Below, one piece after another: positions 63,987 to 64,000 of a stretch of DNA of 64,000 nt (within the stretch, counting starts at the first letter, position 1; every line of letters begins with the position of its first letter). This DNA is from Vibrio crassostreae (GTDB lineage: Bacteria; Pseudomonadota; Gammaproteobacteria; Enterobacterales; Vibrionaceae), in contig NZ_AP025476.1 of NCBI RefSeq assembly GCF_024347415.1, positions 1,240,001 to 1,304,000 of the forward strand, in the 5' to 3' direction. The notes beneath the pieces were generated by a model. The model was not told the origin of the DNA. It saw only the letters and a list, made by a program, of their open reading frames with translations, and made no database searches. The translations under genes and the position numbers were made by a program.

Positions 63987-64000
63987 ACACTGATAACCTT

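Noticed and set aside
1..64000. Mobile elements, CRISPR arrays, tRNA or rRNA genes
   Set aside because: No transposase, integrase, terminal repeats, regularly spaced repeats with unique spacers, or tRNA cloverleaf with CCA end was seen.

Overview
The window is a chromosomal stretch from a Vibrio, probably from the Splendidus/Harveyi side of the genus. This rests on gene content and order: an intact sapABCDF-pspF-pspABC-vexIJK block, torECA beside a ten-TM metal exporter and family II pyrophosphatase pair, ynjBCDF, proVWX, and many small Vibrio-type proteins. Composition and codon use look uniform. I found no rRNA, tRNA, CRISPR array, insertion sequence, integrase or prophage, so this reads as core genome rather than an island.

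Layout. 1-8.1 kb: housekeeping genes (3' end of hisIE, ychJ-like, EAL-HDOD protein, lpxH, ppiB, cysS, tdk, two coupled genes of the YdcF and YeeZ families, a 76-aa protein). 8.3-12 kb: a coiled-coil lipoprotein, focA with an FNR-like site upstream, and a FetB-type permease without its ATPase; between the last two lie two perfect DnaA boxes in inverted orientation. 12-16.3 kb: torECA, the first TMAO reductase system. 16.6-18.9 kb: a metal exporter divergent from the Mn-dependent pyrophosphatase ppaC, with a perfect Fur-type 7-1-7 palindrome between them. 19-20.3 kb: DUF2750 and DUF2927 proteins. 20.4-33.7 kb: an envelope block with the Sap transporter, the Psp envelope-stress system and the VexIJK RND pump with two adaptors. 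33.8-41.5 kb: tag, a ToxR-like membrane regulator overlapping a small membrane-anchored periplasmic protein, metC, cls, a sodium-dependent transporter with a possible attenuated leader, and a pseudouridine synthase. 41.5-53.4 kb: a methyltransferase, ynjBCDF, META lipoprotein, several small proteins, a DEAD-box helicase, a LysE-type exporter, PilZ protein, M14 carboxypeptidase, and a NifW-like small protein. 53.7-57.3 kb: torYZ, the second pentaheme cytochrome/molybdoenzyme pair. 57.4-64 kb: a Trp-rich small protein, HAD phosphatase, proVWX, a SnoaL-like protein and a divergent LysR regulator.

How the genes fit together. The two tor systems, focA and the FNR/NarP-like sites point to anaerobic respiration on marine osmolytes, chiefly TMAO. 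ProVWX imports betaines, which suits a marine lifestyle. Sap, Psp and Vex form one syntenic block for envelope defence. The best candidate for an under-described system is the overlapping ToxR-like/small-partner pair at 34436-35754. It has the architecture of VtrA/VtrC and ToxR/ToxS co-component signalling cassettes, but I could not match it to a named system.

Start codons were moved inward from the longest frame where a Shine-Dalgarno sequence, signal peptide or family N-terminus supported it. Functional names rest on reading motifs by eye; no database search was run.
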